This document shows, one piece after another, positions 18,248-26,238 of a stretch of 57,700 bases of DNA. The notes below the pieces were generated by a model. The model worked only from the letters and a program-made list of their open reading frames with translations. It made no database searches and had not been told where the DNA came from. Positions within the stretch are counted from its first letter, which is position 1; every line of letters starts with the position of its first letter. The position numbers and the translations under genes are program-made. Source of the stretch: Candidatus Stoquefichus massiliensis AP9 (GTDB lineage Bacteria; Bacillota_I; Bacilli_A; Erysipelotrichales; Coprobacillaceae); assembly GCF_000455285.1 (NCBI RefSeq), contig NZ_HG005285.1:57217-114916 (forward strand), read 5' to 3'.

Positions 18248-18703
18248 CTATAAATTCTTTTTCATATAAATCACATCATTCATTGGATTATCATAATAAG
18301 CAGGTATCTCTATAAAACCCAACTTTTTATAGATACCAATAGCAGAATGCAATGGTAAAATTGTATCCAAAACCATTTCTGTGTAGCCATCCTCTTTAGC
18401 TGCCTGAATAATATTTTCAATCAGTCTTAAGCCAATCTTCTGTTTACGATATGTTGGTAAAACATAAAGTCTTTTCATTTCGCAACGTTTTTCATTATGA
18501 CAATGATAGGCAACACATCCAACCACTTGTCTTTCAACAATAGCCACAAGAATACGACCATTTTTTTGAGTATATTTTTGATCAAGATGTTCTAATTCAT
18601 CATTTAAATTTTGAAAACTCAAATCTCTCTGTAATTCCTCTACATAAGATATAATCAATTTTTTAATCTCATCAAAATACAAACTCCCATCAACAATTTT
18701 CAT
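18248..18703 (-). CDS. GNAT-family N-acetyltransferase
   Basis: 151 residues with the acetyl-CoA loop MKRLYVLPTYRKQKIGLRLI and the C-terminal motif YKKLGFIEIPAYYDNP. The length is normal for GNAT proteins. It is the first gene of the GNAT-amidohydrolase-LysR run. The acceptor may be an amino compound handled by the same pathway, but this is only context. The binding site is GAGG before ATG 18703. Confidence 0.85.
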   Translation of the reverse strand: MKIVDGSLYFDEIKKLIISYVEELQRDLSFQNLNDELEHLDQKYTQKNGRILVAIVERQVVGCVAYHCHNEKRCEMKRLYVLPTYRKQKIGLRLIENIIQAAKEDGYTEMVLDTILPLHSAIGIYKKLGFIEIPAYYDNPMNDVIYMKKNL

Positions 18704-18787
18704 CCAACCTCACCATCCTATTACTCTCATTTTACTACCAAGTGTCTCAAGAAACAATTGAAACATTTTTATAAAAGAGAAGTTTTC

Positions 18788-18816
18788 TTGACCAAATCAT
18801 AAAAACTGAATATACT
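18788..18816 (+). promoter_or_regulatory. Promoter of the NagB-like gene
   Basis: TTGACC (18788-18793), a 17-base spacer, then TATACT (18811-18816), 32 bases before ATG 18849. AAGGAG precedes the start. Confidence 0.75.
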
Positions 18817-18848
18817 AAAATTAACAATAGTTATCAAAGGAGAAGAAA

Positions 18849-19568
18849 ATGAAACTAATAATTGAAGAAAACGAACAAAAAATGAGTGAAAGTGCCATGT
18901 TTATTCTACTAGGTGCTATGATGCAAGATAAACGTGTTAATATTTCACTAACATCCGGACGTTCACCTAAAACAATGTATCGCATGATGATTCCATACGT
19001 CAAAGATCAGGAAAAATTTAAAGAGATTCAATATTATCTATTTGATGAAAATCCTTATATTGATGAACCTCATGGACCTAACTGGAATGATATGCAGGAG
19101 TTGTTTTTTAAAGATGCACATATTCCAGATGAACGTATTCATATTATGAATGCTGATAATTATCAGCAATTTGATAATGAGATTCGTAATGCTGGTGGCA
19201 TTGACGTGATGGTGATTGGGTTAGGTCACGATGGCCATTTCTGTGGTAATTGCCCTCGCTGTACGCCATTTGATAGTTATACATACTGTCTTGATTTTAA
19301 AGAAAAACAAGCCGTTAATCCAACTTATACTGATCGTCCACGTCAACCTTTTACTCTCACAATGGGACCAAAAAGTTTGATGCGTGTGAAACATTTAGTC
19401 ATGATTGTGAATGGCAAGGAAAAAGCTGAAATTTTCAAAAGATTTCTAGATGAGCCTATTAATCAGGATGTACCTGCAACAATATTAAAATTACATCCAA
19501 ATTTTACGGTTATTTGTGATCAAGATGCTGCTTATCTCATAAATCCACAAGCATATTCACATATTTAA
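18849..19568 (+). CDS. Glucosamine-6-phosphate isomerase/6-phosphogluconolactonase-like protein
   Basis: 239 residues of the NagB/RpiA/PGL superfamily. The phosphate-binding segment is LTSGRSPKTMYRMM, the catalytic region YYLFDENPYID, and the GLGHDGHFCGNCP loop corresponds to GxGxDGHIAFNEP of NagB. The last loop has Cys-Gly-Asn-Cys where NagB has Ala-Phe-Asn-Glu, so it may not be a true deaminase. It is a single-gene unit with its own promoter and terminator. A sugar-phosphate isomerase or lactonase role is likely. Confidence 0.82.
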   Translation: MKLIIEENEQKMSESAMFILLGAMMQDKRVNISLTSGRSPKTMYRMMIPYVKDQEKFKEIQYYLFDENPYIDEPHGPNWNDMQELFFKDAHIPDERIHIMNADNYQQFDNEIRNAGGIDVMVIGLGHDGHFCGNCPRCTPFDSYTYCLDFKEKQAVNPTYTDRPRQPFTLTMGPKSLMRVKHLVMIVNGKEKAEIFKRFLDEPINQDVPATILKLHPNFTVICDQDAAYLINPQAYSHI

Positions 19569-19589
19569 CCAATGTAACCTTTGATTACT

Positions 19590-19617
19590 CTCATGATGCC
19601 CATCATCATGAGTTTTT
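19590..19617 (+). terminator. Terminator of the NagB-like gene
   Basis: A perfect 9-bp stem CTCATGATG/CATCATGAG with a 5-base loop is followed by TTTTT, 22 bases after the stop codon. Confidence 0.88.
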
Positions 19618-19733
19618 CAATTATCAACATTGACTAACAAATATCAAAACAATCAAGACATTATCAAATAATAATTTATAAAAAACAAGAATAAATTTAG
19701 ACACAACAAACTTCTTTCAGTTAAATAAATAAA

Positions 19734-19773
19734 GGATAAAACAAGGATACACATATGTATCTTTACTCCATCC
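19734..19773 (-). terminator. Long imperfect hairpin after the MBL hydrolase gene
   Basis: On the minus strand GGATGGAGTAAAGATACA and TGTATCCTTGTTTTATCC pair with several G-U and one mismatch, 50 bases downstream of the stop. It resembles the hairpin after apt (56193-56238) in both sequence and layout. Confidence 0.6.
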
Positions 19774-19823
19774 TCACTAAAATAAATCTATTTCATAATT
19801 ATTCTATTAAAATATCTTTCAAC

Positions 19824-21074
19824 TTACTCTTTAGCACAACTCAAATAATAATGTCTACCATTTGCACTTGTTTCCCATTTAGCAATGGCAAGTAATGCTT
19901 TTTTCTTTAATAATTGAGCTGAAAAACCACTATCAATTAACATATCACAATATTGTAAAGCCAATTGATATTGTTTTGTATCCATTGCTTTACGAATTTC
20001 CAAAACCAATTTATCTTGACCAATGAGAGATACAAGTTTTGAATTAAAAACATGATCTGGCAAAGGATGAAGATGTGTAGGATTTCCATCAAACCATCCT
20101 AGATATCCCTGATATATCGAACGAACACTCCATTCTACTGTCCCATAAAACTCACCTAGATATGATAATTGACGCAAATCATCTGGGAGTTGAAGTCTTT
20201 CAACAATCTCTGATTCACTCATTCCCTGATTCATATAATCTAAAGTGTTCAATAATATATATTCTAAAGCTTCTTTATAGTGCCCAATAATTTCCTGAAT
20301 TTGCATTTCCCCAATTAAAGCTTGTGTATGTCCAGGTAAAACATACTGTGGATGATATGAAAGGATAAGTTCTAATGAATCAATCCAAGTTGCAATATCT
20401 CTATATTGTGTTCCTCTAATAGCATACAGGTTAGGAAAGCAGCCATAATAATTATCACCACAACATAAAACCTTGTCTGTTTCCAGCCATACAAAAATTT
20501 GATCATCTGTTTCACCTGGTACACTCACTAATTCAATATTTACACCATCAATAACTCTTTTAACACAATCATCAGTATAGAGTGTTGTTGGATTAAAGAA
20601 GTGATATTGACCTTCATTTTGAGTGAAACCTTCTCTTTTTCCAATTCCCTGACATATTGCCTCTTGATTGTTTAAAAGATAACCATGCTGATATTGACCC
20701 CGCTGATTAAGAACATCATTTAATCGATCATAATACTTAAGCATGGGTTTCTTAGGTGCAAAGGCAATGATTTCCTTAACAGTTGATTCAAATGCACCTG
20801 AACCACCACGATGATCAGGATGACAGTGTGTAAAAATAATCGTCTCTACTTCTTTATTTGTATACGCCTTTAATCTTTCTTTTAACATTTCAGCTCTCAT
20901 ATTAGTATCCAAAGAATCAATCAAGATTAAACTGCTATTTCCTTCAATCACAATAACATTACTATGACCTAATCCAACCACATGTAAAATACGTTCATTA
21001 ATTCTATGAATTTCATACGGATATGTTTCATCAGCAAACTTCTGTAGTAATTCTTCACCATTTTCAACTAACAT
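19824..21074 (-). CDS. MBL-fold hydrolase, alkylsulfatase-like
   Basis: 416 residues. Residues 1 to ~260 are a metallo-beta-lactamase fold with the zinc motif FTHCHPDHRGG (His83, His85, Asp87, His88), later ligands LVSVPGETDDQ and YVLPGHTQAL, and CCGDNYYGCF as the metal-bridging Asp region. Residues ~265-415 are a helical C-terminal part with GMSESEIVERLQLPDDLRQ and TVEWSVRSIYQGYLGW, which matches the dimerisation domain of alkylsulfatases (SDS hydrolase family). No signal peptide is seen, so it would be cytoplasmic. It is a single-gene unit with a good promoter (21099-21127) and GTGAGGG before ATG 21074. The true ester substrate is unknown. Confidence 0.85.
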   Translation of the reverse strand: MLVENGEELLQKFADETYPYEIHRINERILHVVGLGHSNVIVIEGNSSLILIDSLDTNMRAEMLKERLKAYTNKEVETIIFTHCHPDHRGGSGAFESTVKEIIAFAPKKPMLKYYDRLNDVLNQRGQYQHGYLLNNQEAICQGIGKREGFTQNEGQYHFFNPTTLYTDDCVKRVIDGVNIELVSVPGETDDQIFVWLETDKVLCCGDNYYGCFPNLYAIRGTQYRDIATWIDSLELILSYHPQYVLPGHTQALIGEMQIQEIIGHYKEALEYILLNTLDYMNQGMSESEIVERLQLPDDLRQLSYLGEFYGTVEWSVRSIYQGYLGWFDGNPTHLHPLPDHVFNSKLVSLIGQDKLVLEIRKAMDTKQYQLALQYCDMLIDSGFSAQLLKKKALLAIAKWETSANGRHYYLSCAKE

Positions 21075-21098
21075 ATATAACCCTCACTTTCTTAGTTT

Positions 21099-21127
21099 AT
21101 TGTAATAGAAGAAATTATTGATGTAAA
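21099..21127 (-). promoter_or_regulatory. Promoter of the MBL hydrolase gene
   Basis: On the minus strand TTTACA (21122-21127), a 17-base spacer and TACAAT (21099-21104), 25 bases before the ATG. Confidence 0.68.
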
Positions 21128-21414
21128 GTAGGCACTTTCAAGTAACCAACATTTTTGATATATTTATTAGCTTTCATCAAAATTCAGCTGAAACATTGAA
21201 AAAGTCATACTAATCCTCTATAAAAGTTATAAATATCTTACTCATTGGCAATCAGTACATTATCCTAGTTTCTATATTGTTGAATCAGTAAGGTCTAATC
21301 TTTGATTAAATGAAATATAATTACTGAAATTACACTATTAAACGTTGGAAAGCAAAATTCACAACATTTTGGATAATACTAGATTACACTATCAATACCA
21401 TATCTCTTCTCTCA
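21128..21414. other. Intergenic stretch without a recognisable gene
   Basis: AT-rich, with stop codons in all frames that I followed and no strong hairpin. A 20-codon frame on the minus strand ends at about 21119 but has no clear ribosome binding site. It may hold gene remains; I can assign nothing. Confidence 0.4.
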
Positions 21415-21834
21415 TTATTTCTCATGAATAATATCCAAATCATAAATATCTTCAATCGGAATCTTTATATTATCTTCCATGATTAACAAACACTGATACT
21501 CATCTATTTTATGAATCCTTTTTATAAGTGTATAATAATGTCCCCCATCTTTTTTTGTATCACTCTTATAATAATTCAGTTGAAGAAGTGGATGTAGCTT
21601 AAGAATTTGTATGACTTTCTGTATTTTTAAATTCAAAAGATAAATTTGATTTTCATCCAGTATTTTTTTATGATCAGTTAAACGTGCAGTTTCACTGATT
21701 GTTTCTTTATGTCCCGTCAAAGCCGCAAAAGGAGCAAACTGTGCAGCTCTATCCATTTGACTCATATGTGGATGATGTCTTGACTTCTGATAAGGTATAT
21801 CTTTTATATCATCATAACTATGTATAGCGCTCAT
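21415..21834 (-). CDS. YolD-like partner of the Y-family polymerase
   Basis: 139 residues. The N-terminal half carries the SQMDRAAQFAPFAALTGHKE signature seen in small proteins encoded beside DinB/UmuC-like polymerases in Firmicutes. The C-terminal half (ALLLIM-like strands, IEDIYDLDI) resembles the YolD fold. The gene follows the polymerase gene by 7 bases, so the two are co-transcribed. An accessory role in translesion synthesis is inferred from this conserved pairing. Confidence 0.75.
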   Translation of the reverse strand: MSAIHSYDDIKDIPYQKSRHHPHMSQMDRAAQFAPFAALTGHKETISETARLTDHKKILDENQIYLLNLKIQKVIQILKLHPLLQLNYYKSDTKKDGGHYYTLIKRIHKIDEYQCLLIMEDNIKIPIEDIYDLDIIHEK

Positions 21835-21841
21835 AATTCAT

Positions 21842-23350
21842 CTATGCTTTATGTCCTCCAATCGTCCCATTACGTTCTCTTGTTGTTGCTCCTTCTTCAA
21901 GATTCATTCCTTTAAGAACTGCATTCTTTCCAAATTTCTTCTTCAATAATAAAGTCGCCTTTTGTAATTGTCTTTCTTTCCTTAGCTTTTCCTTTTCTTG
22001 TTCCTCCTCTTTTTTCAAAGCATCATAATCAGTAAAAATATCTAACTGACAATATGTTTCTTTATTCTCAATATCTTTTTCATAAACAATATGATTTGCT
22101 GAGATATTCACTCTTTTCACAAACAAACGTTTATCGACAATACGATCAAATAAATCCATAACAGCATCAATAATCAAATGAGAAGATGCAGTATAACATT
22201 TCAGATTTGCTGTTCCATGAGCATGTTTAGGAATCTTTCTACCATAAAAATCAGTCGTTACTTCCCCATCATATCGTTTATTCTTTAAATTATCTATATC
22301 ATATCCAACAGTCAATACAATTTGATCAGTCACAAACCCTTTATCAACTAAATCTAATGATAATAAATCTAACATCTCTTTCACAATTAATTTTGCTTTC
22401 AAAAAATCATAAGGACAACTTAAAACTTGTCCTGTTCCAATGCTATTATGAACTGGCCTATAATTTTTAATATCTTTCATAGTACATGATTCATATCCCC
22501 ATGCATGATCTATAAGTAATTCAGCATTCACACCAAAAGTATCAAAAAGAAGATTTTCATTATAATACTCATCCTCTTTTCCTACTGAACATTTTGCAAT
22601 ATCTCCCATTGTATACAATCCCAATTTTTCTAATCTTTTCTGATATCCTCTCCCTACTCGCCAAAAATCTGTTATTGGCTGATGGTCCCATAAATATTCA
22701 CGATATCTCTGCTCATCCAACTGAGCTATTCTTGCTCCATTTTCATCAGGAGTTATATGTTTAGCAACAATATCCATAGCAACCTTACACAAATACAAAT
22801 TACTACCAATCCCCGCCGTCGCTGTTATTCCAGTTGTTTTGAAAACATCCAAAATTATTTTTGATGCTAATTGTTTTGGAGTCACTCTATAAGTTTTTAA
22901 ATAGTTTGTCACATCCATAAAAACTTCGTCAATAGAATAAACATGAATATCTTCTGATGATATATATTTCAAATAGATTTGATAAATCTTTGCACTATAA
23001 TCCATATAGAAGGACATTCTTGGTGGTGCAATAATATAAGATAAAGAAAGATATGGATTTTTTTCTAGTTCATCACTATCATAAGATTCTCCAACAAATT
23101 GATGAGGTAATATTTTCATTAGTCGTTGCTGATTTAATTCTTTAACTTTTTGTATCACTTCAAACAATCTTGCTCTTCCTGGTAAGCCGTACTTTTTTAA
23201 AGATGGTGAAATAGCTAAACATATGGTTTTTTCTGTTCGACTTGAATCAGCAACAACCAAATGAGTAGTTAGTGGATCAAGATTTCTTTCAACACATTCA
23301 ACTGAAGCATAAAATGATTTTAAATCAATTGCTATATAAACCCTCTTCAT
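21842..23350 (-). CDS. Y-family (UmuC/DinB-like) translesion DNA polymerase
   Basis: 502 residues. The catalytic acidic residues are visible: Asp9 in YIAIDLKSFYASVE and Asp141-Glu142 in SIDEVFMDV. The palm and finger region also has KTICLAISPSLKKYG. The little-finger domain lies at ~290-430, followed by a charged, coiled tail (KKEEEQEKEKLRKERQLQKA) and a C-terminal extension. The length exceeds DinB (~350) and fits the longer UmuC-like enzymes of Firmicutes. GGCGGGA precedes the ATG. The promoter region carries a large inverted repeat (23406-23442), so damage or growth-phase control is plausible. Confidence 0.92.
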   Translation of the reverse strand: MKRVYIAIDLKSFYASVECVERNLDPLTTHLVVADSSRTEKTICLAISPSLKKYGLPGRARLFEVIQKVKELNQQRLMKILPHQFVGESYDSDELEKNPYLSLSYIIAPPRMSFYMDYSAKIYQIYLKYISSEDIHVYSIDEVFMDVTNYLKTYRVTPKQLASKIILDVFKTTGITATAGIGSNLYLCKVAMDIVAKHITPDENGARIAQLDEQRYREYLWDHQPITDFWRVGRGYQKRLEKLGLYTMGDIAKCSVGKEDEYYNENLLFDTFGVNAELLIDHAWGYESCTMKDIKNYRPVHNSIGTGQVLSCPYDFLKAKLIVKEMLDLLSLDLVDKGFVTDQIVLTVGYDIDNLKNKRYDGEVTTDFYGRKIPKHAHGTANLKCYTASSHLIIDAVMDLFDRIVDKRLFVKRVNISANHIVYEKDIENKETYCQLDIFTDYDALKKEEEQEKEKLRKERQLQKATLLLKKKFGKNAVLKGMNLEEGATTRERNGTIGGHKA

Positions 23351-23378
23351 TTTATTATCCCGCCTCTTTGTACATATA

Positions 23379-23407
23379 ATTATAAATACATGATTATTTT
23401 AACACAA
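23379..23407 (-). promoter_or_regulatory. Promoter of the polymerase-yolD operon
   Basis: On the minus strand TTGTGT (23402-23407), a 17-base spacer and TATAAT (23379-23384), 28 bases before the ATG. The -35 box overlaps the end of the 13-bp inverted repeat. Confidence 0.72.
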
Positions 23408-23442
23408 TAAGTTGCATATTTCAATTTATTATGCAACTTATT
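23406..23442. promoter_or_regulatory. Candidate operator: perfect 13-bp inverted repeat
   Basis: AATAAGTTGCATA (23406-23418) and TATGCAACTTATT (23430-23442) are perfect complements separated by 11 bases. The repeat abuts and overlaps the -35 box of the polymerase promoter. It does not match the Bacillus LexA box (CGAAC-N4-GTTCG type). A repressor or activator site is the likely reading. Confidence 0.65.
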
Positions 23443-23537
23443 ATTCTATGAATAGAATATACCTTGACACTATTATTTTATACAAATTAAATTGTTTCAT
23501 CATTTCTTAATATTTAACACTCTATGCATTCATGCAA

Positions 23538-23573
23538 AATAGAGGTTTCCAGTTTTACCTGGAAACCTCTATT
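23538..23573. repeat. Perfect 15-bp hairpin between the small ORF and the polymerase operon
   Basis: AATAGAGGTTTCCAG and CTGGAAACCTCTATT flank a 6-base loop. On the minus strand it is followed by only a short T-containing stretch (TTTTGC), so it may be a terminator for the 58-residue ORF or a structured element. Confidence 0.6.
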
Positions 23574-23690
23574 CACATTGTTTTCTTTTTTGTATATAGT
23601 TATCTGACATCTGGTGTTCAAACCAGAATTTCTCTAGCATGATATTTCTGTTCCTTTTCTGCTGATGATTTTTATCAGCAATATCACAAC

Positions 23691-23867
23691 TTATTTAATA
23701 ATTTTTACATCTTCTTTCTTTATATCATACCTCAATCCATTAACAATTAATATATAATATAAATCATTCATACTTTCAAATTTCATATCATCAGTAATTT
23801 CAAATTGGTCATTGACATCAAAATGCAAAATACCTGATTGATATGGTTTTATAAATTCTATTTTCAT
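23691..23867 (-). CDS. Small protein of unknown function
   Basis: 58 residues from ATG 23867, which has AGGGG 8 bases upstream; the GTG three codons earlier overlaps that site and is less likely. The sequence is acidic with alternating hydrophobic residues (FDVNDQFEITDDMKFES, YYILIVNGLRYDIKKED). It suggests a small beta-rich cytoplasmic fold. I do not recognise the family. Confidence 0.55.
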   Translation of the reverse strand: MKIEFIKPYQSGILHFDVNDQFEITDDMKFESMNDLYYILIVNGLRYDIKKEDVKIIK

Positions 23868-24058
23868 ATCTAACACCCCTATTACTAGTGTAGTATATCA
23901 CTAATACTATCACAAAACAATCATAAATAACGATTATTTATAGACCTTTACTAGATTTATAACAAAATGAGATATACCTTTCAACCAACCTATCACCCTA
24001 TAATGGAAAGAAAATACTACCTAACCGACTTAAAATGATATAAATATCTTCATCATTT

Positions 24059-25411
24059 TTATACTTTTCGAACTAATAGAACTATGTTCTCTATGTGATA
24101 ACTTTGTGGGAACATATCAACAGGTTGACATATATCAGCATGATAACCATGTTCTTGCAGATAAGCTATATCCCTAGCCTGTGTTGCAACATCACATGAA
24201 ATGTAAACAATTTTATCAGGGGATAGCATAACAACTTGACTTAAGAAAGTTGGCGAACATCCTTTGCGTGGAGGATCTACCATCACAACATCAATATGCT
24301 TATTCTTTTTAGCAAACTCCACCATAAATTCACCAGCATCCTGACAAGTCAATTCAACATTATCAATTCTATTACGTTTTGCATTTTCTCTAGCATCAAT
24401 AATAGCCTGCTCAACAATTTCTACACCATAAACTTTATGAACATATTTAGCCATAGAAAGAGCAATTGTTCCTATCCCACAATATGCATCAATAACTTCA
24501 TCTGTTGATTTTAATTGAGCATATTCTATAGCTTTTTGATAAAGATGCTCTACTTGAATAGGATTCACTTGATAAAAAGATTGTGTTGAAATACGATAAG
24601 TATTTCCCAATAACTGATCCTCAATATATCCTAATCCTGATAAAATTTTGATTTGATTTCCCAAAATAACATTGTCATGTCTTTGGTTGATATTCTGAAC
24701 AATTGTTTGAAGATTTGGAAATTCTCTTTGTAATGTTTGTATTATTATTTGTATATTTTTAATTTGATGATGATATGTAATAAAAATTAACATCGTTTCT
24801 TTAGTTGTATGAGCAGTTCTAACAAGAATATGTCTTATGTTTCCTGTATGTTTGACTTTATCATATGGTGTTTCTTTCGCATCCTGTAAGAGTTCTCTTG
24901 CTCGTTTCACCAATTGATTAGATTCATTATTTTGAATATAACATGTTTCCATTGGAATAATATCATTACTATGTTGTTTATAAAAGCCTGATACAAGCTG
25001 GTTATTTTGAATTCCTATAGGAACTTGTACTTTGTTTCTATAGAACCATGGATTTTCCATCATCAGACAAGGTAAAACATCTACATCACAATGTCCAATA
25101 CGTTCTAATGTATCTTTCACTCTTTTGGTTTTAAAATCTTGCTGACCATGCTGAGAAATATGTTGAAGATGACATCCCCCACATTGTTTAAATAATGGGC
25201 ATCTTGGTTCCTCTCTATATGGATGAGGCTGATAAACTTCTATTAATCTTCCAACAGCATAATTTTTTAAAACCTTAATAATCTTAATCTGTCCTACTTC
25301 GTCAATTAACATATTCTTTACAAACACAGGAAATCCATCAATCTTTACAATACCTTGCCCATCATGAGTATAATCTATACACTTTGCTTCAACATATTCA
25401 TTTTTTTTCAT
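24059..25411 (-). CDS. rlmD: 23S rRNA (uracil-5-)-methyltransferase, RlmD/RumA family
   Basis: 450 residues from ATG 25411 (GGAGG 6 bases upstream). An N-terminal TRAM domain (~1-55) is followed by the iron-sulfur Cys cluster CPLFKQCGGCHLQH (Cys71, 77, 80) plus a later Cys in METCYIQNN. The C-terminal Rossmann methyltransferase has DAYCGIGTIALSMAK (SAM site), VMVDPPRKGC and the catalytic YISCDVATQARD. It would make m5U in 23S rRNA. It lies downstream of gatB, as rlmCD does in Bacillus. A terminator hairpin lies immediately before its ribosome binding site. It could act on other RNAs, since paralogues differ. Confidence 0.93.
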   Translation of the reverse strand: MKKNEYVEAKCIDYTHDGQGIVKIDGFPVFVKNMLIDEVGQIKIIKVLKNYAVGRLIEVYQPHPYREEPRCPLFKQCGGCHLQHISQHGQQDFKTKRVKDTLERIGHCDVDVLPCLMMENPWFYRNKVQVPIGIQNNQLVSGFYKQHSNDIIPMETCYIQNNESNQLVKRARELLQDAKETPYDKVKHTGNIRHILVRTAHTTKETMLIFITYHHQIKNIQIIIQTLQREFPNLQTIVQNINQRHDNVILGNQIKILSGLGYIEDQLLGNTYRISTQSFYQVNPIQVEHLYQKAIEYAQLKSTDEVIDAYCGIGTIALSMAKYVHKVYGVEIVEQAIIDARENAKRNRIDNVELTCQDAGEFMVEFAKKNKHIDVVMVDPPRKGCSPTFLSQVVMLSPDKIVYISCDVATQARDIAYLQEHGYHADICQPVDMFPQSYHIENIVLLVRKV

Positions 25412-25423
25412 AACTTCCTCCAA

Positions 25424-25448
25424 AAAAAACGAGCACTGCTCGTTTTTT
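25424..25448 (-). terminator. Terminator between the membrane protein gene and rlmD
   Basis: The stem AACGAGCA/TGCTCGTT with flanking A and T tracts works on either strand. It overlaps the stop codon of the upstream gene and ends at the ribosome binding site of rlmD, so rlmD may depend on readthrough. Confidence 0.82.
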
Positions 25449-26184
25449 AATTTTCATTAAGTGTTTCTTTAGCTTTTTCAGCACTATCTTTATCTCTTAC
25501 ACTTGCAAATGTATATGAGAAATCATCATTTTGTACATTTTTTGTTCCATATATTGGGAAATCTTCACTATTTTTTGATGTTAAAAACAGATTCACTTCA
25601 TACTGATTCACATTGTCAATCTTGCCAAATAATGTACTATATGTTTTGTCATTATCTTTAGGTTGTCCTACTAATTTATCTAAAGTTTGAACAGCACTTT
25701 CAGCAATCTTTTGTGCTTTCTTTGTATCCATACCTTCTTTATAAACAATATCAACCTTGACTTGACGACATGCTATTTCAATTGTTATATCTTCTACTTC
25801 AGTATTCTCTTTCTTCACAGTGTCAATCGCAGCTGTCTGTAAATCTTTAGAAATTGTTACTAATCCTTCACAGCGTTTCCCATAAACAGGTCCATCATTA
25901 CTAGAAACAATAAAAATATATGCAATAAATACAATACCTAAAACAGCTAAAACAATGAGTAAATAATACCACCATTTCCATACAAATTTTTTCTTTTTCT
26001 TACTCATAGGTTGATTACCCTCTTCATCAAAATATTCAAATTGATCAGTATATTCATATGTATCTTCTACTGGTTCGTTTGATTCCTTAGCCTTCATATT
26101 TTCTAATTCATCAATATGAGAAGGTTGCTGATAACCATCTTCTGGAATATCATCCTCATCATCAAACTGAAATTTCTTTGCCAT
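25447..26184 (-). CDS. Single-span membrane protein with acidic cytoplasmic tail
   Basis: 245 residues. The acidic N-terminus (~1-60) is followed by a Lys run (SKKKKKFVWKWWYYLL) and a membrane span at ~71-92, giving an N-in topology. The outer domain (~95-245) has mixed alpha/beta content with VDIVYKEGMDTKKAQKIAES and a final SFTFASVRDKDSAEKAKETL-like helical end. There are no catalytic motifs or lipobox. It follows gatB by 54 bases and ends in a terminator. The family is not recognised. Confidence 0.78.
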   Translation of the reverse strand: MAKKFQFDDEDDIPEDGYQQPSHIDELENMKAKESNEPVEDTYEYTDQFEYFDEEGNQPMSKKKKKFVWKWWYYLLIVLAVLGIVFIAYIFIVSSNDGPVYGKRCEGLVTISKDLQTAAIDTVKKENTEVEDITIEIACRQVKVDIVYKEGMDTKKAQKIAESAVQTLDKLVGQPKDNDKTYSTLFGKIDNVNQYEVNLFLTSKNSEDFPIYGTKNVQNDDFSYTFASVRDKDSAEKAKETLNEN

Positions 26185-26238
26185 TATCTCACCTACTTTC
26201 TCTCATTGTATCAAAATTCACAACAAATGTATAGGGCA

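Noticed and set aside
23600-23640. Possible tRNA T-arm (CTGG-TGTTCAAA-CCAG)
   Set aside because: No acceptor, D or anticodon arms can be built around it, and the loop length is wrong.
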